Assembly (NCBI GenBank): GCA_946699065.1
Contig: CAMPDV010001283.1
Span: forward strand, 1 to 64,000
DNA: 64,000 bases
Direction: 5' to 3'
Source: Loxodes magnus
Taxonomy: Eukaryota > Ciliophora > Karyorelictea > Loxodida > Loxodidae
The translations under genes and the position numbers were made by a program. Positions 39,092-50,648 of this stretch are shown here, piece by piece. How positions within the stretch are numbered: position 1 is the first letter of the stretch; every line of letters starts with the position of its first letter. Under the pieces are notes generated by a model. That model searched no databases and was not told where the DNA came from. It was given only the letters and a program-made list of their open reading frames with translations.

Positions 39092-42000
39092 TATTATAAT
39101 TGTTTATTTAATAGCTAAGCTTTAAAGTAAATCTTAAGAATAAATTTAAGTTTAAAATCTTCAATTAAGTTGTATAAGGATTAAGGCTAGCTTAGATTTC
39201 TTAATATTTTAAATACTTAAATTGGTATTAATTATATAAAGCATCTTCTTAAGAACTTAGATCTATAAATTATTATAATTTAAGTCTATTTATCTACTAT
39301 AAAACAAATATTGCATTCATTAATTATACATGCATTATAGGCTTATTTATTGGTGTTGGAATATTTTCATTTTTATATCTTTAGTTAAAGATAAATTTAA
39401 TGGATTCATATGAAAGAATAAATTTTATAAAAAAATAAAGAGCCCTTATTTCTTAAATATCTATCATATGCAACTAGCAAGCGTAGTTAGATAAATAGTT
39501 TTATTACACATTTATGATAATTTTTATTCTTTTACTACGTATTTATTCGATTTCAAGAACTGTACAACCTAAATTTTTCACTGTTATTAATATCTAAAAA
39601 TGAAAAATTGTATAAAGTGTTTATAAGCCAGAATGAATTTTAAATCATTTGCAAGCATCTTTCTTGTTGAGTCTTTTGATATTTCCATACATGAGATTCA
39701 GAGTGATTTTTATAATTCTTTTAACGTTAGAATATATTTTGAATGCTTTGATGAGATAATATTCTTTTATACCATCTACTAGGTTAATTGTAGATACAAT
39801 ATCATACTTATTTAATTCTCTTGATTTTATAATTTTATAAGGGCAATTTTTGCTCTATTTTTAAATAGGATTAAATTGTTTTAAAATTTAAATGAACAGC
39901 CCAGCTACAATAGGTTTAGAAACATTCTATTTCTTGTATTTTCTTCGTAGATTTAGTCATTTAGCTGTGGTACTTTTGCTATAATAAGTAAATTCTAATT
40001 AAACTAGTTTAATAAATAAATTTTAAGGAAGTACTAAATATTAGAGTATCCTATTTGCATAATTAAAGGATTCTAAAGTTATTAATAAAATAGTTGGATG
40101 AACAATTATATAGTAATATTATATCAGATAGATAAATTTATTTCATACACTTAATCTTTTAAATATATTGAGGATAATTTTCGAAGAGAGAAGGAATCAA
40201 AAAAGCTAATAAATACCTAATTTTAAGCATAGCAGTAGTTTCTTTAGATATTAAATCTCTTATTATGAAATCAAAAAATAGCTTAACTATGATGAAAATC
40301 TTGATTATTATGGAGCAAATTTAATATAGTTAATATTAACCTTTTATAAATAATTTTCTAACCATTTTGTTGTAAATTGCTATAGAAGCTAAAATTATAA
40401 CTAATAAGCCAGAGTATATTTGATAAGGGGCATCATAAAAATGTCAAATTTATTTAATTCTTTAATCTTAAAAGCTCATTCCCTTTAATTTTTTACCTAA
40501 GCTTATTAAATAAAAATGATATATTTTAATATCTAGAATTAACAATTGATTAAGGTTATAAAGGGTAAATAATACAATCTAAACCACTTTATTTTCTAGC
40601 TGATGAAATAAATTTTAAATTAAATACTCTTACTGTTTTAAGAATGAGGTTAAAGCATAAAGCATAAGTAAATTTAGTATATAAGATAGTAGATATAATA
40701 GCTTTAATCCTTATTTAATATTATTTTGCTAGTCCTATAAAATAATTTTTGCTTTAAGCAGGATATTTTAATTATGTATCTAAAGACTAAAACATTTCCT
40801 TAAATTTAGATATTTATGACAAGTTAAATAGGGAACTTATTTAGAACTTTAATTAAGCTTAGTTTTTACTAAAAACTTTCTTTTAATTTAAATTAAGCCA
40901 GGAACTGCTGAGATAGATAGTAAAATTATCAAAGCTAAAAATATTTAAAAAAAACTTGAAATTTCCAAACAAGCTTAAGAAGCTATTTTACTTTATAAAG
41001 ATATATTCATAAAGATCTTAATAATTAACTTTTATTAAAGGTATAAAAATAGAAAACATTGAAGAGATAACTTTAGAAGATATAATAATTCCTTTATCTA
41101 TTAATTTGAAGGAATAAATGCATAGATATTAATAATTATTATAAATAAATGTATAAATGGCTGTTTAGTTTAGGGATATGCCTCTCTATACTTAATTATT
41201 AACTTTTAGATTTTTGGATAGTTCTCGTTGTTCTGTCTACTCAAAACAACTTCTTAATGGTTCAATATTTTATACATTTTAGTAGTTTTTCTTAGATCTT
41301 TTACGAAACTAGTTTTGATAAATCAACATAATACGAAAGCAACAAAATGCTCATATAACTTTAAGTTTTGAAATTAATTTTCATACTAATTAAATCTTAA
41401 ATTTCACTCAATTTAACCTTTATAAGTTTGCCGTTTGTTTAGAAATAAAAAAGGTTTGATAGATTTCTTATTTAAAAATACATTTAATGTATATTAAGAA
41501 ATTAATGCTGCTTTGATTGCACTCATATTAAAAGATTATTTAATAAGAGAAAACTTGATATAGTTAATCAAAATTAACACTATAAAATAAAAAATTAAGA
41601 GTATAATTTTAAAAGTATAATGAGAGATTTTCATTTGATACTAAACTGTAAAAATAAATCAAGCTTTATTAATTATTAAAGCCCATTAGCTTATCTTTCT
41701 TTTAAATTGTTTCTTAACTTATACTATCTAATAATAATGAAGCTTGCTAAATTAACTATTTTTTCATATAAAATTAGTGGAATAAATCCTCCTAATAAAA
41801 GCTACTAATTTAAATTTAGTATATTAAATTATACTTAGTCCAATCTTAATAATTATCTAATATATTCATAAATAAATAGCATCTATTTAAAAAATACAAT
41901 TCTACTATTATTTATTCTAACTTTTTAAAATAGTTAAATTCTTTATCCTGTGCCTTTTTTATTTTATTATTATTTGGATTTTAAAGGTTCAATCTATTTA

Positions 42001-43619
42001 TGCTTTTACTCTAATTATATTAATATAGATTACTATTTTCTCTCTTATGAAATTATTATTTCATTTTTTATACTTTTTATACTTTTTTCTTAGGTTTATT
42101 TAATCCTCATATAAATTACCCCTAATCTTCATAAATTGCTTAAAATTCATATTTTTATAAGGAAAAGAGAAATTTAACTATTTGATATTTAATTTTAAGC
42201 AGTTTTTAGATGTAGCTTTGTATTATGAATAAATATTTATATTTTCTCTAACTGAATAAAAATGATTAAATTTTATCTATTATTCTAGGTGCTTATATCT
42301 TAGGTATTTATTATTTTTATTTCTGCTTACTTTATATTCTCATAAATTAAATTTCACTTTTTTAAATAAGAAACTTATCATTTCTTTATTAAAAGTAAAT
42401 TATAGAATTATGAGTTATAGAAGAGCTTCATAGAATTTACATCTTTTATAAATAATTTTATTAAAAATAGAAAGAATATTAAATATTAATTATTCCACTT
42501 AGAGATTGAAACTAAACTTAAATTAATTAAATAGCAAGTAATATAAAAATAAATTAAGAATTTTTATTAGTCTCTTAGTGATAATTTTAAAAAATAGTGT
42601 ATTTTTATTTAATTTATTTTACTAATACTTTAATCTAGCAATTTTATATATTAATTAGCTTTTATTCTAATTTTCTATTTTAACTTTTTATTTCCTATCT
42701 AAAAAGCTTAAAGCTTCTAAATTTGGATTTATACGCAAAATTTTATAATTTTATCTTTTTTTAATTACATTAATTTGGTTCTTGAAAATTTACAAAAAAT
42801 AGCTAGTTTTTATAATTATCCTAAATAGTAATTTCTTAGATAAATATAGCTCTTCATTATATTATAGCTTAGCTTAAGATTATTATTAATTTTCTCTTTA
42901 AAGCAATTTCTATGGTATATTTGCTTTTTATTTAATTTAAGTTAGAAATATCTACATCTTTTTCTTTTCTTAGTTTAATTTCCTAATTTTTATCTTGAAG
43001 TACCCTTGAATTATGTATCATATCAGATAATAAATAATTAAGTTTTATTAATTATCCATCGCATAGAGATTTATTCTAGTAAAAATTGGCCTGAAAATGA
43101 TCATAATGAAAATCTAAAAATAAAAGAGAGTTAAATATAGCAAAATCACTTTTAATTATAACTTTAGTTCTTAGATATTAAAATAAAATATATAAACAAT
43201 CAGCAATGTCTGTACTTAGTAGATGAGATATAATTTGTTAGACTAGCATATTTAATACTAAAATATCGATAAAAATTAATAAAAATTAGTGGTATATCAT
43301 ATGGAAAAGACTCTGAAATATAATGTAATAAATTAATTAAAATGGTATGCTTAAAGCTTTTAAATAAATAATAAAATAATACATTTTTATTCAAATACCT
43401 ATTGTTTATCTCCATATACTCTAATACTTATAAAATAATTAAAAAATGCAAGATATTAGAAAGAAATTTATTATAAGTTAATTAAAATAAAAGTTCTCAA
43501 GGTATATAGAACTTTAAAATTTAAAAATTGTGAAAAGTTTAAATAATAACTTATATGACTTAGATGCGATTGGATTCTTCTTATTTTAATATGAAAAAAT
43601 CCTATAAATAAAATACTTC
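39092..43619. other. Intergenic AT-rich DNA
   Basis: This 4.5-kb stretch lies upstream of the giant beta-helix gene. At 39530-39960 the minus strand has more balanced composition and two overlapping readable frames, one containing a KNYKNHSES stretch that recalls ISXO2-type transposases, but the match is too short to call. No RNA gene or promoter is recognisable. Confidence 0.5.
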
Positions 43620-44009
43620 AAAAAGAAAAATCACATATCAGTTTAATGTTAATTGGACATAGAGATTCAGGAAAATCTACTACAATATAAATATTGTTTA
43701 AAGGTTTGGAAATTATGGAAAGAGTAAGATTGAGAAATATTATAAGGAAGTTAAATGAATAGTAAATAATTAATTGAAATTTGCAAGTATATGAGATAGA
43801 CTAAAAGATGAACGTGAATGTGGAATTATAATTGATATAGACCTACTTATAATATAAACGCCTACATATAACTATACAATTATAAATACCCCTGAACATC
43901 TTAACTTAAAAAGAATACGAAAGAAGGCATTTCTCTAGCTGATATTGCCCTTAGGATAAAATCGGCTGCTACTGGAGAATTCGAAGCTGGTTTTTTAAAA
44001 GAAGGATAA

Positions 44010-44748
44010 TAATAATAGTATAATAATTGATTAACGTGTAGTCACCTTTAATTAGTTGTCCACGGATTAATTTTTTATTGTTAAGTAATAGAAACTTCAA
44101 ATTTGTCTGGATCAAGTCTATCATATATCTTCAAGATTTTTAACTTATTTTTACTAATGGTTTCTTATAGGTCAATTCACATTCATTTCTTATTGAACTC
44201 ATTAAATGCTTGCTAAATTTGTGGAGCTTCTTTGTTTAGTTTAAATATTTTTTTCCTATAAATTTTTCCTTCTTTGAGTACAATAGATTCTAAAAATATT
44301 TTCCCATTATTTTTCTACAATTCTTTTTTCTTTAAGTCTAAATTGGAAGCAATTCCGTACTTTATGTCTAGGTCTCTTGCAATATCAGCATATCATAATT
44401 TTCCGATAAGGAATATAAATTGTTGGAGTTTGCGGTTTGACAGCCGATGAATCATTCATCGAATTTTTTAGAGGAATATGATTTCATTTAACTCTGCGAT
44501 TGGTTGAGTTTTTTTTCTAGCTCTTTCATTCCGATATTTTCTGACTTTTTATTTTCAATTTCTTGTTCTTATTAATTAATTATCAGGTATTCGATTTTCC
44601 TTTCGAGTTCTTATACTGTTCTTAGGAGTTTCAAATTTTATAATTATATAGCTTGGAGTTCTTAAAGTATTTTTTACTTATCATAACTTGGTTGAGATTC
44701 AGCCTTTAAAGAAGAGATATTTTGCAATAAATTTTCCATTTTTTATCT
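44010..44748 (-). mobile_element. ORF1-only retroposon A, inserted in eEF1A
   Basis: A 739-bp insertion precisely interrupts the Gln codon of the eEF1A KEGQ-TREQ junction. Only ATAA is repeated at the two ends (44006-44009 and 44749-44752). In its own orientation it starts 9 bases before its ATG (GATAAAAAATGG) and ends in a TTA-rich tail (TTATTATTAT). It carries no reverse transcriptase. Organisation and tail match the elements at 46961, 48888 and 54389. Because the host gene is known, the ends of this element are defined independently of any repeat search. Confidence 0.85.
44042..44739 (-). CDS. Retroposon A ORF1: coiled-coil protein with CCHC zinc knuckle
   Basis: ATG at 44739-44737, nine bases from the element's end. 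Residues 1-90 are a Gln/Glu/Lys/Leu coiled coil (ILQELQAIQLQNLKLLRTVQ). At 44390-44349 the frame reads C-[TGA]-YC-KRPR-H-KVRN-C, a CX2CX4HX4C zinc knuckle like those of retroelement Gag/ORF1 proteins. Downstream are KQWENIF and EGKIYRKKIF, also found in the sister elements. Two phase changes (near 44460 and 44300) are needed to join the blocks, so this copy is decayed. It probably served as a nucleic-acid-binding packaging protein. Confidence 0.7.
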
Positions 44749-45655
44749 ATAAACTAGAGAATAAGCATTTCTTGCTTTCACTTAGGAATAAAATAAATAA
44801 TAGTAGGAGTTAATAAAATAGATGATAATACAGTAAATTTGAAAATAAACTATTTGAAGAAATCTAAAATAAAGAAATACATTTTTTAGGAAATAGGAAG
44901 AAACACAGAAAAGATTCAATTTGCTCCTATTTATGTTTGGTAGGAAGATAACTTGACTGAACCTTTTAGTAGTATGAATTGGTATTAAGGACCAACTCTT
45001 CTTTAATGTTTAGATGCAATTTATCAACCAAAAAAGATTAATAAACTTTTTCTTATACCTCCTTTAAATGCTTATAAAATTAAAGGAGTTTGAGCAATTG
45101 CAGTCAGAAGAACAGAAGCAGGATTTTTGAAAACTGGTATGGTTGTTTCATTTACTCCTGTAATTTTAACAGGAGAAGTAATTTCAATAAAATGCATCAT
45201 AAGAAATTTGAAGGAGCGACTCTAGAAGATAAAATAGTATTTAATTTAAAAGGCTTATCTACTGAAGATAAAAAGAAAGGTTATGCATGTGTAAATACAA
45301 AAGATGATTTACCAAAGAAAATAGGATCTTTCTTAGCTTAAGTGATAATTTTGAATCATCCTGGTTAAATTTAGAAGGGATATTGTTCTGCTTTAAGCTT
45401 TCATACTGCTCATATTGCTTGCAAGTTTTAGGAATTGAAATAGAAAATAGATAGAAACATAGATGCAGTAATAGAAGAAGAGCTTTAATATTAGAAAGTA
45501 GAAGAAGTAGCTATTGTTTAATTAGTTCTAAGACAGCCAATGTGTTGAAACATTTTAATAATACTCTCTGCTAGAAGATTTGCAATTCAAGATATGAAAT
45601 AATTAGAAACAGTAGAAGTGTTAAGGAAGTGTAGAAGAAAGAAATAGGAAAGAAT

Positions 45656-46429
45656 AATGTAAGGAAAAAAATTATAAAATAAATGAAGATTAATTTTCAA
45701 AGAAGAGACTTTTAGATGAAAAATGAATTTTTATTTAGTTTACATAAGAAAGAATATAAAGTATTTAATTTATTTTAAAATTAATAATGCAAATATGAAT
45801 AGATAATTAAGCTAGTTAACAATTTGATATAACATCATAATAAATGATTTAGGTAGCTAAATAAAATTCTATGTATTTGCATAAGGGATACCAAGTATTT
45901 TAAAATAATAAAAGAATAAATACTTTTGATTTTCCTTAAAGATATAAATATAAACATTAATTTAAATAAAATAAACAAAATCTATTTATGTAATTCTACT
46001 ATTTAATTATTTATGCATTATGAAATTTATTTAAAGCATTTTTTAGTCAAATAATACCAAGATTAAAGAAAAACAATCAATAATGGCTAAATTAAGTTAT
46101 ATTATAATAATTATTTGGGTGAATCCAGTTTTATCATTCACTTTTCTTTTAATTTTTCTGTTAGAATATTTTTATTTAAAGTCCTTCATAAGATTGATAG
46201 TGATCATATTATTTATAAATATTTATTCTTAAATAAATGCGAAACATTTAACAATGGTATTATATAAAAATCTAATTTAATAAAATTTCACTATGATTTT
46301 ATTATAAAAATATCATTAATAAATGAATTTAGTTCTAGAGATATAGCTTAAATAATTAATTAAAAATAAAAGCTTAATGATTTACATGTTTTATCTATAT
46401 CATACATAATTTATAATAAACTAATTAGT
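45656..46429. other. Intergenic AT-rich DNA
   Basis: No gene, RNA or clear repeat between the eEF1A remnant and the reverse-transcriptase fragment. Confidence 0.5.
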
Positions 46430-46900
46430 AAAATGCTTTAGTTTCCTTATAACTTTGATAATTTGCTACTAAGTCCTTGAATAATCATATATTTGAATAT
46501 ATCTAATTTTTTATAATTAATTATAATTCTACTTAATTAAATCATAGGAATTCTAGCAAATGCTTTATAATATATCATAGAAGATATTAGCAAGAACTGG
46601 ACCATGAGCTTCCTTACAATATTCCATTTTACTAAATTATAAGCTTTTTGAAATATAAAATATAAATAGAATCTACTATCTAATTATGATAAAACGGTTC
46701 AAAGCAATTTATAAAGCGGGGGTTGTTTTATTCTACGTAAACGATTAAGCAATAATCTCCAAGTAATACTGTCAAACATTTTTTCTGCAGCTGTAGTGGT
46801 TGTAAATAGGTATTTATTATCTTTCTTGTCCTATATGTGAATCATTAGTTTATATAAAGTATAAACTAGATTCTCTGCTTATCTTATTATTGAAAATCGT
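46430..46900 (-). pseudogene. LINE-type reverse transcriptase fragment
   Basis: The minus strand reads the finger-to-palm region of a non-LTR retrotransposon reverse transcriptase. QAENLVYTLYKLM is the upstream helix. AAEKMFDSITWRLLLNRL at ~46800-46735 matches the motif A consensus DxEKAFDSI, with the catalytic Asp replaced by Ala. After a frameshift, EAHGPVLANIFYDIL at ~46620-46570 corresponds to the QGxxLSPxLF motif B. No endonuclease domain and no YADD motif are seen, so this is a short dead fragment. It lies 60 bases from retroposon B, head to head with it. It shows that the genome hosts LINEs able to mobilise such elements. Confidence 0.7.
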
Positions 46901-46944
46901 TGTTATGAGATTAATTTTAGTTAATAAATATAATCTTAGAATCT

Positions 46945-46960
46945 TTAGATTAATATTTCA
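46945..46960 (+). repeat. Target-site duplication, left of retroposon B
   Basis: TTAGATTAATATTTCA, repeated exactly at 47803-47818 on the other side of the element. The last base or two may overlap the TTA tail. Confidence 0.85.
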
Positions 46961-47804
46961 GAAAAAAAAATGGATAAATCTCTTCGACTCTCAAAAAATT
47001 AACTTAGAAACCTAAAGAGAAAAGCGGCAAAAGAAATTTAGAAAAAATAATAACAATAGGAGGAGTCAAGCTCTTCTTCAGAAGGTAAAGTTATGGTAGG
47101 ATAAATAGAGATAAGTTAACCTAAAAACGAAACTAATCAAAAACTTTAAATTTAATTAGACCAAATGTAAAAGGTAATCTCAAATTATGAAGAAACAACT
47201 TACAACTTAGGCGAAAAAATACGGGAACTAATGAGTAACATAGAAGATTAGAACAACGGATTACTAATACTTAGAAGATAACTTATTTGTAGCAAATTAA
47301 TAACGGAAGAATAACTCTGAACTTAATCATAATAAAATTTTAAATACGACACAAAAATGGAAATAGAAAAAATACCAATAGAATTAAAAACAGAATTGAA
47401 TCCAGAAAAAGAAATGATTGCTACAAGTTTCATTAAAAGATTAGAAAATATAGAAAATAAATTATCATAAAAAAGAACGAAATAAAGACAATATAACAAA
47501 CTTTGTTGATGTTGCAAATCAAATCAACATATTTTAAAAAACTGTTGATAATGAAAGAAAATAAACGAATAAGAGCAGAAAAGAACATGGAGACAACTCA
47601 ATAAACTATGAATAACTCCAACAGGGATCTACAAATAAAAGCTTTTTGCAAGACCACTTGAACGGTTACAGTGGTAACCTTCCACTTAATAAAAAGGTCG
47701 TGGATCACACCCACGTTAAAAAAACTGTTCACAGAAACTGGTTGCAATTCCAGAGAATGCAAAACTCTACTAACTTTAAGTATATTATTATTATTATTAT
47801 TATT
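46961..47804 (+). mobile_element. ORF1-only retroposon B with 16-bp target-site duplication
   Basis: An approximately 844-bp element. The 5' end is GAAAAAAAAATGG, with the ATG nine bases in. The 3' end is a (TTA)n tract at 47783-47804. It is flanked by the exact 16-bp direct repeat TTAGATTAATATTTCA (46945-46960 and 47803-47818). A long target-site duplication and a simple-repeat tail are hallmarks of target-primed reverse transcription. The element contains one ORF and no polymerase, so it must have moved in trans. Confidence 0.85.
46970..47611 (+). CDS. Retroposon B ORF1: coiled-coil/CCHC protein
   Basis: The frame from the ATG at 46970 is open without any phase change through the whole element if TGA is sense. 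It has a basic, Gln-rich N-terminus (KRKAAKEIQKKQQQQEESSSS), a coiled coil (~residues 40-115), a KMEIEK motif and a zinc knuckle at 47504-47545 reading C-[TGA]-CC-KSNQ-H-ILKN-C. Next come TWRQLNKL and GIYKQKLF, matching EIWREL and GRIYRRRIF in element D. TGA codons occur at the zinc knuckle, twice just after it, and at 47609-47611, taken here as a possible stop. However, the similarity to element D continues past that TGA, so the protein may run to the TTA tail (~275 residues). Confidence 0.7.
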
Positions 47805-47818
47805 AGATTAATATTTCA
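47803..47818 (+). repeat. Target-site duplication, right of retroposon B
   Basis: Second copy of TTAGATTAATATTTCA, identical to 46945-46960. Confidence 0.85.
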
Positions 47819-48873
47819 ACAAATTTCTTTTAAATTACTTTTATGAGCGTAATTTGTCTCCATTTCTTCCAATCACTCTTAAATTACTTTTTAAATTGAA
47901 AGGAATCTTACTTTTCTGAATTTATCAGGAATGGCTTTGGCTTAAACATATTATTAATAAATTTTTACAAGATAAGATGAAATTCCATTTTTGTATATTT
48001 GATAAACTTTGCTTTTGCCCCATCTGTTCTAAATAATTTATAATTACCAATTTCTTTATTTCCTAAACTTCATTAGAACAAAAAGATATAATCTTTACAA
48101 ATAAGAAGCTTAATTTTTTTTTTCAAAGGTACAAATTCTTAAATATTATAAATCCTTTAGTTATTTTTTTTATTTCTGTTTCATCAATATTATTATGCTT
48201 GCTGAAAGAATTACCTTCCCAGTTAGCAAATTAAATGAATCCTTGTTGGTATGATACTATAAAGCCGAATTATAAAAGCATTATAAGTGATTACTAATTA
48301 TATTGGTTGAAATAATTTTAGGTTTTAGATATATTAAATATAAGAGACTTAAAGCTATTCTTTTAATTATTTATTTAATTATTAGATAAATAAAAGGATA
48401 TATAATAAAGCTAGTTAATTTCTAACTCTTAATTATGATAATTATTCAAATCTTACAAGTTTTAAAAATTATTTAGTCTTAAATAAATAATAACTTTAGT
48501 TCATTTTTAAGCAACACTTTATTAATTAATATGATCAAATATTAAATTATCTTTCTAATCTTTCATTATATAAAACTATAATGAAAAGGAAAAATAAATA
48601 AAATAAGGTATTATACTCAAATTTTAAGAAAACTTATTACACTTAAAATTAAATTTCATTTTACTTAAATTCTAAAATTAATATACCAAGTTTGCTAAAT
48701 TTAATTAAAAACAGCTCTAAATTTATTAAGTGATTTATAATTTAAAAATTAAGATAGAAATAATAAAGATTATATAATAACTAATTACTAAAGCCACCAT
48801 AAAAGTTAACAAATATAATTAAAATTATCCTATTATTCATATAGTTCTACTAAAGCATGAAAACTTAAATTTA
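47819..48873. other. Intergenic AT-rich DNA
   Basis: One kilobase between retroposons B and C with nothing recognisable. Confidence 0.5.
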
Positions 48874-48887
48874 ATATTAATCATTAA
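48874..48887. repeat. Target-site duplication, left of retroposon C
   Basis: ATATTAATCATTAA, matching ATATTAATTATTAA at 49922-49935 with one mismatch. The mismatch suggests an older insertion than B or D. Confidence 0.6.
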
Positions 48888-49921
48888 TCATTAAAGCAGA
48901 TGTTCGCCTTCCAGCTTAATTGAAGTTTTAAATGTATAATATCTCCTTTCCTGCATGTTCGTTCTTTTCATTGTTCCTTTTCCTTGACTTCTCTCTTTTG
49001 AATAATCAGTTTTAATATTTTTTCCAGATTTTCCCATTTCCCGATGGGAAGAATTCCGTCGCTCGCTACTTCAGTTGCCATTAGTTAACATTTCTCCTGA
49101 TATTCATTCTTTTTTTTATTATGGACATTTCCTCTATAAATATCAAGTGCTGTTGCAAATATAGCTTCTTTTTTTGCTCTCGGAAATGTCTTTTCTTGTT
49201 TCTCTATTTCCATTGGAGTTCCTTATGAAGGCTTCTACAGGTTTTCTTTTATTAATTTGAGAATCTAATTTTTCTCAGTTTTTCTTGTCTTGTTCTTGCA
49301 ATACTCAGATATCATTCTCTAAACTTGCCATTTGCTCTTAAACTCACGCTTTAGCTCTTCGGTCCACCATATGGGCTTCATCATCATTTTCATGATTTAT
49401 CAAATCCTGACTTAATACAAACATCTCTTCCTTCTGATAGTTTAATTCCTCTTCGAGATTTTTTATGCTTCTAATAAGTTGATAAATCAGCTTTTTCATC
49501 TACTCAGAGTCCATTTGTTCTATTTCAGTATTGTATAATTCGAAGGTAATAGGATCTATATTGAATTATCGTACTTTTTCTTCTTCATTTCTTTTTTTAA
49601 TTTTTTCTTTATTATTTTTATCGATTCAGTTGAATGGTCTCTTTTATCACTTTTCAATGGAGGTGTTGAGAGCTGTGTTAACTTTTCTGTTCTTAATTTT
49701 TATCTCAGTTCTTTTTTGTCTTTTGATGAGAGGGTTCCGTTTTATTTTAATTTGTATGAGTTAGTATTTTTTATAAGTTCTTCTAATTTATTAGATAGTT
49801 CTGGTTATTTTTATTAAGAAGAGCGTTAAGTTGAAGAAGACATGGTGAGAATATGTGCTTCTGGTTTACTCTCCTGTTCTGATGAGGTGGTAAAAAAACC
49901 CTTCTTGAAGCCAGCCATTTT
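48888..49921 (-). mobile_element. ORF1-only retroposon C
   Basis: An approximately 1,034-bp element on the minus strand, starting AAAATGG and ending ...GCTTTAATGA next to a 14-bp, one-mismatch target-site duplication. It has the same plan as A, B and D: an ATG at the very 5' end, one ORF, no polymerase and an AT-rich tail. It is the longest of the four, and its base composition is visibly less A/T-rich than the flanks. Confidence 0.7.
48968..49918 (-). CDS. Retroposon C ORF1: coiled-coil protein without a clear zinc knuckle
   Basis: Starts MAGFKKGFFTTSSEQESKPE, resembling element D. A basic region (to ~residue 115) is followed, after a phase change near 49580, by a long coiled coil (YNTEIEQMDSEQMKKLIYQL, then QVLQEQDKKNQEKL). 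After a second phase change near 49235 comes PMEIEKQEKTFPRAKKEA, then a globular-looking stretch (KCQLMATEVASDGILPIG) ending at the TGA at 48970-48968. I do not find the CCHC knuckle seen in A, B and D; the end may be a different domain. The two frameshifts point to decay or consensus error. Confidence 0.6.
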
Positions 49922-49935
49922 ATATTAATTATTAA
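49922..49935. repeat. Target-site duplication, right of retroposon C
   Basis: ATATTAATTATTAA, partner of 48874-48887 with one mismatch. Confidence 0.6.
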
Positions 49936-50648
49936 ATTAATTTTCCTTATATAAAAGTAATATCTTGCTTAGTCTTTAATCTAATTTAAAATACAAAGTT
50001 ATTTAATTAGATTTAAAAGATACATATGCTTAAAGCAAGCTTCTTAAGCTTAATTTATTTTATTTTATTTTATTTCTTCTATTAGTTGTAATAATACTCA
50101 AAACGCTACTTATTTAAAAAATTATTAATTTTACTTTAATATCTAAAATGAGATTTAATACTTAATTCAGTTACTAATAATATTCTAACATTCTTAAAAT
50201 CTGTATTCTATTGATCTAACTTTATAAAAGGCTATTTTGATTATTTATTGTATATACTTACCAATAAAAATAATAAAAATAACTAAATTTTTAAAAAACT
50301 ATCAAACTTCATTAATATAAATTGCTAACTTTATAGAAATAGTTGAAAGTTTAGATTAAAGATAAAATCTAAGAAGAAATTGATGTATATTAATATCTTA
50401 ATTCTAAAAATGTAAATATTTAAATATTATTTACAAGATAATAAATTATTTATTTTTATAATTAAAGTTATTTAATTAATTTTCACTATTTACTTAGTTT
50501 ATATCAAGCAAAATGTTTTGTAGTCTAATATCTTAGAAATAGATAAGCTTAATTAAACATATCATATATTTATAGATATTTTAATTTACTTTTATTCAAT
50601 TTTCTTCATGAAAAACTTAAAATTAATAGATTTTTATTTTTTCTTCTA
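49936..50648. other. Intergenic AT-rich DNA
   Basis: No recognisable gene. It lies just downstream of the unrecognised gene that ends at 50649. Confidence 0.5.

Larger units (their letters stand above)
43620..45655 (+). pseudogene. eEF1A: Translation elongation factor eEF1A pseudogene, split by a retroposon
   Basis: The plus strand reads a decayed eEF1A in order. The first part (43620-44009) has KNHIS, the P-loop GHRDSGKSTT, LKDERECGI for the KAERERGI motif, TIINTPEH for DAPGH, and GEFEAGFLKEGQ. It is interrupted at 44010-44748 and resumes with TREQAFLAF then VGVNKIDD, NWYQGPTLL, MVVSFTPV, KMHHKKFEGATLEDKIVFNL, ILNHPGQIQKGY, HTAHIACKFQEL and RFAIQDMKQ. It is a pseudogene: there are at least four frameshifts, the DAPGH and GHVDSGK motifs are altered, and a TGA replaces a conserved Gly codon near 45091. 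TAA/TAG stand for Gln in it. With the insertion removed, the flanking eEF1A reading is contiguous within one Gln codon. Confidence 0.93.

Noticed and set aside
39530..39960. Minus-strand frame with KNYKNHSES recalling ISXO2-type transposases
   Set aside because: Only four residues match the family signature and an overlapping frame looks equally protein-like; with one stop codon in AT-rich DNA this is expected by chance.
47640..47780. tRNA- or SINE-like structure at the end of retroposon B (a 5-bp stem with a 7-base loop containing CAC, and a B-box-like GGTTGCAATTCC)
   Set aside because: The same bases lie in the continuing ORF1 frame, the T-arm stem does not pair canonically, and no acceptor stem closes the fold.
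49531..49764. Plus-strand 77-codon hydrophobic ORF
   Set aside because: Antisense shadow of the retroposon C coiled-coil ORF; Lys/Glu-rich codons read backwards give Phe/Leu-rich sequence.
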